Source of the DNA: Dyella japonica DSM 16301
GTDB taxonomy: Bacteria; Pseudomonadota; Gammaproteobacteria; Xanthomonadales; Rhodanobacteraceae
Direction: 5' to 3'
Assembly: GCF_001010355.1 (NCBI RefSeq)
Contig: NZ_JPLA01000003.1
Coordinates: forward strand, 33,643 to 97,642
Length of the DNA stretch: 64,000 bases
Under the pieces are notes generated by a model, which made no database searches, had not been told where the DNA came from, and saw nothing but the letters and a program-made list of their open reading frames with translations. How positions within the stretch are numbered: position 1 is the stretch's first letter; every line of letters begins with the position of its first letter. The translations under genes were made by a program, and so were the position numbers. This document shows positions 18,508 through 25,694 of this stretch, in pieces.

Positions 18508-19026
18508 ATGGCGCGTACCCTGCTAGCGCTGATGGTGCCCGAGGCCGAGCCGCTGATCGGCAGCTTCCGCGATCAGTACGACCCTTCCGCGCGTCGTGGC
18601 CTCGGGGCGCACATCACCCTGATCTATCCCTTCATCGACAGCGAACTGCTCACGCCGACCCTGCTGGCGCGCTTGCGCGAGGTGGCGGCGGAGATCCCCG
18701 CGCCAATGTTTCGCCTGGCGCATGTGGATACGTTTCCTTCCGTCGTGTGGCTGGCGCCCGAGCCCGCCAAACCCATCGCCCAGATCGCCAACGCGCTGGA
18801 GCGCGCCTTTCCCGATCATCCCAAGGGCGGCGGCGCCTTTCCCGACTTTGTTCCCCATCTCTCGGTCGCACGGCATGTGCAGCATGAGAAGGCGGCGCTG
18901 ATCAACGAACTGGAAGCACGGCTGGCCGATCATGGCCCCGTCTACGGCTGGTGCGAATCGCTGTCGTTGCTCGTCAACGATCATCGGCGCTGGCATGGGG
19001 CAGGGGAGTTTCCCTTTCTGCATTGA
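18508..19026 (+). CDS. 2'-5' RNA ligase / 2H phosphoesterase family protein
   Basis: A 172-aa protein with the two HxT/S-type motifs of the 2H superfamily: HITLIYPF in the first half and HLSVARHV in the second, about 100 residues apart. These paired histidines form the active site for hydrolysing or forming 2'-5' or cyclic phosphodiester bonds. The start ATG 18508 (MARTLLALMVPEAEPL) gives the usual beta strand before the first motif. The true substrate of most bacterial members, including LigT/ThpR relatives, is unsettled. Confidence 0.85.
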   Translation: MARTLLALMVPEAEPLIGSFRDQYDPSARRGLGAHITLIYPFIDSELLTPTLLARLREVAAEIPAPMFRLAHVDTFPSVVWLAPEPAKPIAQIANALERAFPDHPKGGGAFPDFVPHLSVARHVQHEKAALINELEARLADHGPVYGWCESLSLLVNDHRRWHGAGEFPFLH

Positions 19027-19072
19027 TCCGCGCATGCATTTCAAGGCATGCCCAGGCAGGGCCGACGTCGAG

Positions 19073-19252
19073 CTAGTCCGCTTCGTCCAGCGGTGCGAGC
19101 ACCAGCGGCACATCCTGTGCGCGGCGGCCGATGTTGCGAAGACTGTTGCGCCTGCCGCAGACCGGGCACATGAAATACACGCCAAAGCTGTCGATTGACG
19201 GCAGGGTGTCCTTGGCCGTCAGCTCGGATTGGCAGCGTATGCACGTCCACAT
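19073..19252 (-). CDS. Small zinc-ribbon protein
   Basis: A 59-aa protein from ATG 19252 (MWTCIRCQSELTAKD). Two CxxC knuckles, CIRC near the N-terminus and CPVC about 28 residues on (FMCPVCGRRNSL), form a typical zinc ribbon. The tail is Arg-rich then acidic (LAPLDEAD). The function is unknown; it could bind nucleic acid or a protein partner. No strong ribosome binding site is seen, so the start is less certain than the frame. Confidence 0.65.
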   Translation of the reverse strand: MWTCIRCQSELTAKDTLPSIDSFGVYFMCPVCGRRNSLRNIGRRAQDVPLVLAPLDEAD

Positions 19253-19301
19253 GGTGACGAGGGATACCTGGATGGCGTGAGAGTGGCGTGTGACCGCCGA
19301 T

Positions 19302-19523
19302 TTAGTGTTCGTTGACCCAGGTATCTTCGATGTCGTCCTGGATGGCGACCTGCAGTTCCGTGCTCGACAGTTCGGAAACCTCGAAAACCCTGCCGTGGCG
19401 CATGCCGCGGTAAATGCCGTTGAGGCGGAACGTAGCCGACCAGTACACGCTGTCGTGCACGGCGCCGAGATACTCCGCCGTGTAATTGAAACCATTGCTG
19501 GTCATGCCGGCGACCTCAGCCAT
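19302..19523 (-). CDS. Small hypothetical protein, 73 aa
   Basis: Read from ATG 19523 (MAEVAGMTSNGFNYTAEYLG) with GGAGG eight bases upstream. It appears soluble and beta-rich (SVYWSATFRLNGIYRGMRHG) with an acidic end (IQDDIEDTWVNEH). I recognise no family. It lies 49 bases upstream of the zinc-ribbon gene on the same strand, so the two may be co-transcribed. Confidence 0.6.
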   Translation of the reverse strand: MAEVAGMTSNGFNYTAEYLGAVHDSVYWSATFRLNGIYRGMRHGRVFEVSELSSTELQVAIQDDIEDTWVNEH

Positions 19524-19864
19524 GATCGCGTCCTCCGCAGCCCTTCGACCTGACACTACTCTCCTTGGCTGCGCCGCGTGTGAATGATTCGGCAGGGCAG
19601 GCTGTTGGCCGGACCTTGTGGGCTGATGGGATGACTCCACGCGTATCGGTGCAAGGCGGAACCCCTCAGCCCGTACCCGGCGCGGCGTTTCAAGAAGCGT
19701 CTGATGTATTCGTGCCAGCCGACCTCGCTAGCATGGGTCCCCGTCCAATGGCGATGCCGCGAGCGAGCATGGAGCCGCTTGTTGGCGGTAGGCCTGGTCT
19801 TCCTCAAGCGAAGCCAGGAGTGGGTCGGTGGTCCCGCGCCACGCCGTCGTGCACAGAGGCAGTC
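19524..19864. other. 341-bp intergenic region between divergent small genes
   Basis: It separates the minus-strand 73-aa gene and the plus-strand DUF2968 gene. I find no convincing reading frame or structured element; it should contain both promoters. Confidence 0.4.
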
Positions 19865-20581
19865 ATGAGTGAAACATCATCGATGAGGGAGTTTGCCGTG
19901 GTGTTTCGCAGCGATGACGAGGACGACATCGTCAGCGCCGACGCGCCTGGCGACGCGATGGCCGTCCACGACCATGGCGACCCTGCGGTCCCAGATCTGG
20001 CGCATCCCGTCTGGACGCGCCATGACACCGAAGGCGATGTCGTCGAAGTGGCGGACGTCGAAGAAGTCGAAGCGCTGGTGTACCAGGACACGGTGACGCA
20101 AGTGCGTGAACTGCACAGCTTCAGCCACTCCGTCCGACTCCTGTTCCACGCCGCAACGCTGAAGTTCTACGCCACCATCTACATGGATGACCTGTTGTGG
20201 CGAGCGATGAAGTCCTCCGACTTCGACGCCGCCGAGAGGGCCTTTGAAGAATTCGTGGCGCAGGCCAATCACCGCGCCCGCAGCGAAGTGCGCCGCGTCC
20301 AGCTCGACGCCGCCAACAGGCAGCTGCAGCGTGTAATCGCCGAGTCCGAAGCAAGGGCAGAGCGCCTGCGCGTCAACATCCAACGCAACGCCGCGCAAAA
20401 GCAACGTGCGATGGACCGCGAAACCGAACTGCGCCACAGCATCCAGCAACTCGACGCCGCGCGCCTGCAGGCGCAGCTCTACGCCAACCGCACGTTCCGC
20501 CAGATCGGGCAGCTGCACTCGACGTGTGCGGCGCAGTTGCCGCGGTATCGTGGGGGATGGGTGGGGTTGCGGAAGAAGTGA
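19865..20581 (+). CDS. DUF2968-like coiled-coil protein
   Basis: A 238-aa protein from ATG 19865 (MSETSSMREFAVVFRSDDED), with GAGG upstream. The first 65 residues are acidic and low in order. Residues about 75-120 (VRELHSFSHSVRLLFHAATL, then WRAMKSSDFDAAERAFEEF) resemble the conserved block of DUF2968 proteins. Residues about 130-215 form a heptad-rich coiled coil full of Ala, Arg and Gln (ANRQLQRVIAESEARAERL). Classical DUF2968 proteins are exported, but I see no signal peptide here. The function is unknown. Confidence 0.7.
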   Translation: MSETSSMREFAVVFRSDDEDDIVSADAPGDAMAVHDHGDPAVPDLAHPVWTRHDTEGDVVEVADVEEVEALVYQDTVTQVRELHSFSHSVRLLFHAATLKFYATIYMDDLLWRAMKSSDFDAAERAFEEFVAQANHRARSEVRRVQLDAANRQLQRVIAESEARAERLRVNIQRNAAQKQRAMDRETELRHSIQQLDAARLQAQLYANRTFRQIGQLHSTCAAQLPRYRGGWVGLRKK

Positions 20582-20749
20582 GCAGACGTGGCGATTGGCA
20601 TTGGCCATCATCCTGACAAATTGCCCCTGAAACGATTTCTCTTGCTTTGGGTCGCCTGAGACATCGGCAGAGTTCCAATCAGCGGGGGGGCTCTGGCCCT
20701 GGTTTCGGCTCGGGATTGACTTGGCGACCCGTTAATTTAGCCTAGGACG

Positions 20750-21523
20750 ATGAGCGAGCACTCCGACATCTCCTACCCCGAACACGGCAATGCATCCTGC
20801 GCGCAGGTCGAGGATCACTCGTTCTGGTTCAAGCACAGGAACGAATGCATCTCGGCACTCGTATCTCGATTTGCGCAGGGTTCGCACTTCGCCGATGTAG
20901 GCGGCGGCAACGGATTCGTTGCCCGTCGTCTTCAGGATGACGGGCATGATGTTGTCCTGGTCGAACCCGGTCCAGATGGTGCGCGCATGGCTCAGGCCCG
21001 TGGCATTCATCGAGTCGTCTGTGGCACGTTGAGCGATGCAGCGCCGGAACTTGGCCCGCTGGACGCCGTTGGCGCGTTCGATGTCGTCGAGCACATCGAG
21101 GATGACGCGGCCTTTGTGGGACAGATTGCGGCATCGCTGAGCGCCGGTGGCTATTTCTTCTCGACGGTGCCGGCACATACCTGGATGTGGTCGGGCGCAG
21201 ACGATGAAGCAGGGCACTTTCGACGCTATACGTCGGACAACTACGCCTCACTCCTGGCGCCGCACTTCGACGTGAAATTCATCAGCTACTTCTTCGGGGC
21301 CCTGGTCCTTCCCATCCTCGCCTTCCGGTCGATTCCCTATCGATTTGGCATTCGCCCCAAAACCACCGAAGCCAAGGCGTCGCGCGAGCACGGCACGGAC
21401 AACGGCCTCTCAAGCCGCGCGCTGACTCTGCTGCTGCAGCCTGAAGTGCATCGCATCGCCACGCTCAAGCCCCAGGCGTTTGGATCCAGCCTGATAGTGG
21501 CCGCTCAGAAGCGCTCAGGATAG
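20750..21523 (+). CDS. Class I SAM-dependent methyltransferase
   Basis: A 257-aa protein. Motif I is FADVGGGNGFVARRLQDDGH with the acidic ribose-binding residue in VVLVEPGPDGARMA. The motif-IV region GAFDVVEHIEDDAAFV and FSTVPAHTWMWSGADDEAGH fit the methyltransferase-23/UbiG-like class that acts on lipid or sugar precursors. A hydrophobic stretch (SYFFGALVLPILAF) near residue 185 suggests membrane association. The start codon lies only about 5 bases after a weak AGGA. The substrate is unknown. Confidence 0.85.
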   Translation: MSEHSDISYPEHGNASCAQVEDHSFWFKHRNECISALVSRFAQGSHFADVGGGNGFVARRLQDDGHDVVLVEPGPDGARMAQARGIHRVVCGTLSDAAPELGPLDAVGAFDVVEHIEDDAAFVGQIAASLSAGGYFFSTVPAHTWMWSGADDEAGHFRRYTSDNYASLLAPHFDVKFISYFFGALVLPILAFRSIPYRFGIRPKTTEAKASREHGTDNGLSSRALTLLLQPEVHRIATLKPQAFGSSLIVAAQKRSG

Positions 21524-21541
21524 ATTTTTGCTTTGGTACGC

Positions 21542-21570
21542 CCTCGCTTTCGCACAGGACGAAAGCGAGG
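21542..21570. terminator. Hairpin after the methyltransferase gene
   Basis: A perfect 11-bp inverted repeat, CCTCGCTTTCG and CGAAAGCGAGG, with a 7-base loop, 18 bases past the stop. There is no following T-run on the plus strand. Confidence 0.5.
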
Positions 21571-21690
21571 TCGGAGTGCACTTCTGCATGGATTGATTGA
21601 ATGGCATCGCGCGATTCCGCGCGGCGGTAGTCGCGGCAGTGCGCCGGCCGGCGATCGCAAACCCCAACGCAGCCAGATCGCCATCAAGTC

Positions 21691-21726
21691 AAAAAAAAGG
21701 CCCGACATAGTCGGGCCTTTTCTTTT
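21691..21726. terminator. Strong bidirectional intrinsic terminator
   Basis: AAAGGCCCGAC ATA GTCGGGCCTTT flanked by A8 on the left and TCTTTT on the right. On the minus strand it lies 7 bases past the 3' end of tRNA-Leu and ends in a T8 run. Confidence 0.92.
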
Positions 21727-21732
21727 CAAATC

Positions 21733-21818
21733 TGGTACCGGTGATAGGACTCGAACCTACACGACATCGCTGCCAGTGGATTTTGAGTCCACCGCGTCTA
21801 CCATTCCGCCACACCGGC
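21733..21818 (-). tRNA. tRNA-Leu (anticodon CAA)
   Basis: An 86-nt class II tRNA with encoded CCA. The acceptor stem is GCCGGTG/CACCGGT with a G-U closing pair. The anticodon stem GTGGA/TCCAC holds loop CTCAAAA, so the anticodon is CAA (TTG codon). A long variable arm is present. It lies just downstream of the cysteine dioxygenase gene on the same strand. Confidence 0.96.
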
Positions 21819-21843
21819 ATTGCAGCGACGCATTATGCCGGGT

Positions 21844-22422
21844 TCAGTGGACCGGGTCGAGCCCCAGTTGGCGGTCGGAGCGCTGGTACTGATTGTGGCC
21901 CAGGGGCTGGAACACGGCGCAGTGGGTCATGGCGCCCGAGTAGATGTGCAGGCTCACGGCGACGGCGTCGTCGCTGGGGTTGCGGATGGTGTGGTACTCG
22001 TGCGGCGGGATCAGGCTGCCGGCGGAGCCGGGGCCGGCCTGGATGGAGCCCACGGGCTGGAAGCAGTAGTTGCCGTCTTCGTCGGCGAGGCGCTCGTACT
22101 GGACCACTTCCAGCGCGCCGCTCCAGACGCCTTCCACGCACCACATGCCGCAGTGGTCATGGATCGGGGTGCCCTGGCCGGGTCCCCAGGTCATGGCGAC
22201 CACGCAATAGCCGTGGTCTTCGCTGCGGTAGAGCTCGCGGCGGGCATAGCGGCCTTCGGCGGTCTCGAAGACGCAATCGGGGAGCTTCACCTGCTGGCTG
22301 CGGATGAGGCTGCACAGGCTGTTGCGCAGGCTGTCGGTGACGGCGCGGGTGGTGTCCTGCGACACAGCCGCGTCGATGGCGTCGATGAGCTTGCGGGAGC
22401 CGGGGAAGTCCAGGGTAAGCAT
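21844..22422 (-). CDS. Cysteine dioxygenase (type I, cupin)
   Basis: A 192-aa cupin predicted to oxidise cysteine to cysteine sulfinate with a non-haem iron. The metal ligands are seen in TPIHDHCGMWCVEGVWSGAL (HxH) and in PPHEYHTIRNPSDD (third His). The conserved cysteine of the first cupin motif is in HDHCGMW, and the motif order matches bacterial CDO. A related thiol dioxygenase, such as mercaptopropionate dioxygenase, cannot be excluded by eye. It starts 68 bases after the end of metX on the same strand, next to sulfur amino-acid synthesis. Confidence 0.88.
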   Translation of the reverse strand: MLTLDFPGSRKLIDAIDAAVSQDTTRAVTDSLRNSLCSLIRSQQVKLPDCVFETAEGRYARRELYRSEDHGYCVVAMTWGPGQGTPIHDHCGMWCVEGVWSGALEVVQYERLADEDGNYCFQPVGSIQAGPGSAGSLIPPHEYHTIRNPSDDAVAVSLHIYSGAMTHCAVFQPLGHNQYQRSDRQLGLDPVH

Positions 22423-22490
22423 GGTGATTCTCGAGGTTCGTGCTACGCGGCCATCTTAGCAGTGCCGGCGGGGCGCCGCAGGCGGCCCGT

Positions 22491-23594
22491 TCAGAGTCCG
22501 CCGAGGAAGCCGCCTATGGCACGGCTGTAGTTGGGGATGTCAACCAGGAATGCGTCATGCCCCTGCGGCGAATTGAGCGCCACGAATTCCACCGCGGCGC
22601 CGGCCGCGCGCAGGCCGTCGGCGATCTGCTCCTGCTGTTCCAGCGGGAACAGGATGTCGGTGCTCACGCCGATCACCATGGCCTTTTCCACGCTGATGCG
22701 CTTGAGGCCTTCCATCACGTTGCCGTTGCCGTACTCGGCCATGTCGAACCAGTCGCTGGCGCGCGAGAGGTAGAGGTAGCTGTTCGGGTCGAAGGTGTGC
22801 ACGAAACGCTGCGCATGTCCTTCGAGGTAGGACTCCACTTCGAATTCCAGACCGAACGGATTGTCGTCGCGTTGCTCGGGATCGAGCCGGATGCGCGCAA
22901 AGCGGCCATTCCATTCCATCGCGGAGCGGTAGGTGATCACGCCGAGCTTGCGCGCGATGCTCATGCCGTCGACGGGATAGTCGTCATCGGCATAGCGGCC
23001 GTTGTTCCAATGCGGATCGAGCCGGATCGCTTCGCGCTGCAAGGAGCGGATGGCGATGGCGAACGGCTGCGCCTGCGGTGCCGTGTCCACGCTGATGTGC
23101 GCGCGCACGCTGCCCGGGTGCAGCACCATGTAGGCCAGCGCGCTCATGCCGCCCATCGAGCAGCCGATCAGGCACGCGAGCTGGTCGATGCCGAGGCTTG
23201 TGACGGCCACGTGTGCGGCGTTGGCCACGTCTTCCAGCGACAGCTCGGGAAAATCCAGGCGATAGGGTTCGCCGGTCGCCGGATTGATCGACCGGGCGCA
23301 GGTGGAGCCCTTGTCGCTGCCGAGCGAGTTCACGCAGATGACGAACCAACGCGAGCTATCGATCGCCTTGCCCGGGCCGATCATCGCTTCCCACCAGCCG
23401 TCGGACGGATCCTCCGCGTTGGACGCGGCATGCGCGCTGGGCGAGAGGCCGGTGAGGATAAGCACGGCGTTGTCGCGCGCGCTGTTCAACTCGCCCCAGG
23501 TTTCGTACGCCACGCGCGCCTCGCGCAATGCGCCGCCCCGTTTCATCGCGAAGGGCGACGGGAGGGCGCAGTAGCGGCGGGCGTCGTGTGTCAT
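22491..23594 (-). CDS. metX: MetX-family homoserine/serine O-acyltransferase (possibly serine O-succinyltransferase)
   Basis: A 367-aa alpha/beta-hydrolase-fold acyltransferase. The nucleophile elbow is LIGCSMGGMSAL, and the acid and base are in STDILFPLEQQ and NSPQGHDAF. ATG 23594 overlaps the ccmI stop by 4 bp (ATGA); a longer frame exists upstream but only reads through ccmI. Family members acylate L-homoserine for methionine synthesis. In several Xanthomonadales, however, MetX-like enzymes have been characterised as L-serine O-succinyltransferases in cysteine synthesis, so the substrate here is open. Tight coupling to the ccm operon and a cysteine dioxygenase gene next door fit a sulfur-metabolism role. 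Confidence 0.9.
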   Translation of the reverse strand: MTHDARRYCALPSPFAMKRGGALREARVAYETWGELNSARDNAVLILTGLSPSAHAASNAEDPSDGWWEAMIGPGKAIDSSRWFVICVNSLGSDKGSTCARSINPATGEPYRLDFPELSLEDVANAAHVAVTSLGIDQLACLIGCSMGGMSALAYMVLHPGSVRAHISVDTAPQAQPFAIAIRSLQREAIRLDPHWNNGRYADDDYPVDGMSIARKLGVITYRSAMEWNGRFARIRLDPEQRDDNPFGLEFEVESYLEGHAQRFVHTFDPNSYLYLSRASDWFDMAEYGNGNVMEGLKRISVEKAMVIGVSTDILFPLEQQEQIADGLRAAGAAVEFVALNSPQGHDAFLVDIPNYSRAIGGFLGGL

Positions 23595-24640
23595 TCGTGA
23601 ACCTTGTCGATGCTGATCTTGATCGGCGATTGCGTGCTCACCGCAACCACGCCGGCATCGCCTTCCAGGTCGCCCGGCTGGGCGATGGCCTGGCCGCTCT
23701 TGCTGATGCGGGCGCCCACGAACACGCGTGGCACCGAGGATAGTTTGAGTTGCGGCGTCATGCCCATCGTGTCGTTCAAGGTGACGGTGGCGGGCAGGGC
23801 GTTGGCGTCCAGCTTGGCCACGGCCAGCGGCATCGGCGGGCCGTGCTCGGCGCGCGCGTAGACGAACAGCGTATCGCCTGCGGCCAGCTTGTTCTTGAGC
23901 GCCGGTGCGAGCGCCACTTGCACCTGCAGTGACGGTTGAGCGTTGGCGGCGGCAGGCGCTTCGGTCGCGGTCTTGCCCGGGTCCTTGACGCGCGCATCGG
24001 CGACGGCAATCTGCTCGGCCACCGCCTTGGCCACGTTGGAGTCCGGATCTAGTTGCGGCTGCAGCTGGCGCCAGGTGGCGGCGGCTTGCGCATATTGATC
24101 GTGCTGGAACTGGCTGATGCCCAGCAGCCACAGGCCGCGCTGGCTTTGTGGGTCGATCTTCACCGCGCGTTCGAGCAGTTCCTGCGCGCGGCCGTCGATG
24201 CGGTGATCCTCGCGCAGCAGCGAATCGGCCTCGGCCCAGCCGACCATGGCGGCGCTGTTGTTGGGATCGATGCGCAGGGCCTCGTCGTACGCATGGCGAG
24301 CATCGGCGGCGCGATGCATCACGCTATAGGTCTGTCCCAGCAGCATCCAGCCTTGCAGATCGTCCGGTTTCTGCACAAGGTGTGCGTTCAACTCGTCGAC
24401 TGCCTGGTCGATGCTCATGCCGGCGTCGGACTTGGGCACGCCATCGAGCACGACGGGCGTGCCTACCGCGAGGTAAAGGCCGATCGCAGCGAGGGGAAGA
24501 CAGAACGCCACGATCATGGCGAGCGCAAAGACGCCGCGCGGACGGCCGAGTCGGCGTCCGTGACGTACCAGCGGCAGCAACACGAGCAAAAGCGCCGCAA
24601 CGATCATCGCCGCGGCGATCAGATAAAAAGCCAGCCTCAC
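23591..24640 (-). CDS. ccmI: Cytochrome c maturation protein CcmI (CycH)
   Basis: A 349-aa inner-membrane protein of the System I haem lyase complex that presents apocytochrome c. The N-terminal part has two membrane helices (FYLIAAAMIVAALLLVLLPL and FALAMIVAFCLPLAAIGLYL). TPR repeats follow at about 75-200 (GWMLLGQTYSVMHRAADARH, then GLWLLGISQFQHDQYAQAAA), then a C-terminal periplasmic beta domain from about 220. The start is GTG 24640, overlapping the ccmH stop by 4 bp; the end overlaps metX by 4 bp. Confidence 0.93.
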   Translation of the reverse strand: MRLAFYLIAAAMIVAALLLVLLPLVRHGRRLGRPRGVFALAMIVAFCLPLAAIGLYLAVGTPVVLDGVPKSDAGMSIDQAVDELNAHLVQKPDDLQGWMLLGQTYSVMHRAADARHAYDEALRIDPNNSAAMVGWAEADSLLREDHRIDGRAQELLERAVKIDPQSQRGLWLLGISQFQHDQYAQAAATWRQLQPQLDPDSNVAKAVAEQIAVADARVKDPGKTATEAPAAANAQPSLQVQVALAPALKNKLAAGDTLFVYARAEHGPPMPLAVAKLDANALPATVTLNDTMGMTPQLKLSSVPRVFVGARISKSGQAIAQPGDLEGDAGVVAVSTQSPIKISIDKVHE

Positions 24641-25155
24641 CAGTCGTCCCCTTCATCGGTCGGCTTGTCGTCGGTGACGGTGACCGCCGCGCGTCCGCGC
24701 CGGCGCACCGTGACCACCACTACGGCCGCACCGGCCAGCAAGATCACCAACGGTCCAAACCACAGCAGCAGCGTGCTGGTTTTTACCGGAGGGTCGTACA
24801 ACACGAAATCGGAATAGCGATCGACCAGGTATTGCTTGATCTCCTCGTCGCTCTTGCCCTGCTGCATCAGGTTGAACACTTCGTGCCGCAGGTCGCGCGC
24901 GAGGTCGGCGTTGGAGTCGGCGAGGTTTTCGTTCTGGCAGACCAGGCAACGCAGTTCGCGCGTGAGGCTTTGGAAGCGGACTTCCTGGGCGTGGTCTTTG
25001 AAGGGCAGGGGGTCGATGGCCTGGGCGAAGGCGATGCTGGCGACGAGGAACAACAGAAGAACCTGTGGGAGCGCACCCTGTGCGCGACGCCAGGCTGGCC
25101 GCCTCGTAGGATTGTCGCGCACAGGGTGCGCTCCCACAAAAAGGCGGCGGATCAT
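24637..25155 (-). CDS. ccmH: Cytochrome c maturation thiol protein CcmH, with a REP-like element inside its signal-peptide region
   Basis: A 172-aa protein that reduces the apocytochrome CxxCH cysteines. RCLVCQNENLADSNADLARD holds the redox pair in LVCQN, and one C-terminal helix (LLLWFGPLVILLAGAAVVVV) anchors it. The start ATG 25155 overlaps the ccmG stop by 4 bp. Codons 7-31 are formed by a perfect 75-bp inverted repeat of the REP-like family, which adds an Arg/Pro-rich segment (HPVRDNPTRRPAWRRAQ) between MIRRL and the hydrophobic core LLLFLVASIAFAQA. Without it the protein would be about 147 aa, close to the family norm. The insertion keeps the frame. Confidence 0.93.
   Translation of the reverse strand: MIRRLFVGAHPVRDNPTRRPAWRRAQGALPQVLLLFLVASIAFAQAIDPLPFKDHAQEVRFQSLTRELRCLVCQNENLADSNADLARDLRHEVFNLMQQGKSDEEIKQYLVDRYSDFVLYDPPVKTSTLLLWFGPLVILLAGAAVVVVTVRRRGRAAVTVTDDKPTDEGDDW
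25064..25138. repeat. REP-like inverted repeat, copy 3, within ccmH coding sequence
   Basis: Two perfect 25-bp arms (25064-25088 and 25114-25138) separated by 25 bases, total 75 bp. The arm begins TGTGGGAGCGCACC and is the same as in the intergenic copies. It lies entirely inside the ccmH reading frame. Confidence 0.95.
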
Positions 25156-25694
25156 GGCTGTTCCTTGGACAACGCCGCAATCGCCGGCTTCAATTCCTTC
25201 GCAATCACCTCAGGCGTCAGCGGGCCGATGCGCTTGTAGCGGATCACGCCCTTGCCATCGACCAGAAAACTTTCCGGTGCGCCATACACGCCGAAATCAA
25301 TCGCGGTACGGCCTTCGCGATCGACGATGATCATGTCGTACGGATTGCCGTGCTTGGCCAGCCAGTCCTTGGCGTCTTCCGGCGCATCTTTGTAGTTGTA
25401 GCCGACCACCGGCACACCGATGGTCTTGCCTTCGGTCATCAGCACGGGATGTTCCTCGCCGCAGGCGATGCACCAGCTGGCGAACACGTTGATCAGGTAA
25501 GGCTTGCCCAGCATGGCGTCGCGGCTGACGGTCTGCGCGGGATCGTCCAGCTTGGGCAGCACGAAGGCCGGCGCCGGTTTGTTGATCAGCGGCGAAGGCA
25601 CTTCGCGCTGGTCGTGCTGGGTGTTCCACCAGATGCCGAAGCCGAACAAGGCCACCAGCAGCAGGAAGCCGAAGAAGGGAATCAGGCGGCTCAT
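25152..25694 (-). CDS. dsbE: Thiol:disulfide interchange protein CcmG/DsbE
   Basis: A 180-aa membrane-anchored thioredoxin-fold protein that supplies reductant for apocytochrome c. One N-terminal helix (LIPFFGFLLLVALFGFGIWW) is followed by the thioredoxin domain with redox site FASWCIACGEEHP. GVYGAPESFLVDGKG holds the cis-proline loop and GPLTPEV the end typical of DsbE. ATG 25694 overlaps the ccmF stop by 4 bp and the end overlaps ccmH by 4 bp. A frame extending upstream to 25859 is only an antisense-like extension over ccmF. Confidence 0.96.
   Translation of the reverse strand: MSRLIPFFGFLLLVALFGFGIWWNTQHDQREVPSPLINKPAPAFVLPKLDDPAQTVSRDAMLGKPYLINVFASWCIACGEEHPVLMTEGKTIGVPVVGYNYKDAPEDAKDWLAKHGNPYDMIIVDREGRTAIDFGVYGAPESFLVDGKGVIRYKRIGPLTPEVIAKELKPAIAALSKEQP

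Noticed and set aside
22491..24131. A longer version of MetX with about 180 extra N-terminal residues
   Set aside because: The extra part reads ccmI in another register and has no MetX-family counterpart. The 4-bp overlap with ccmI gives a better start.
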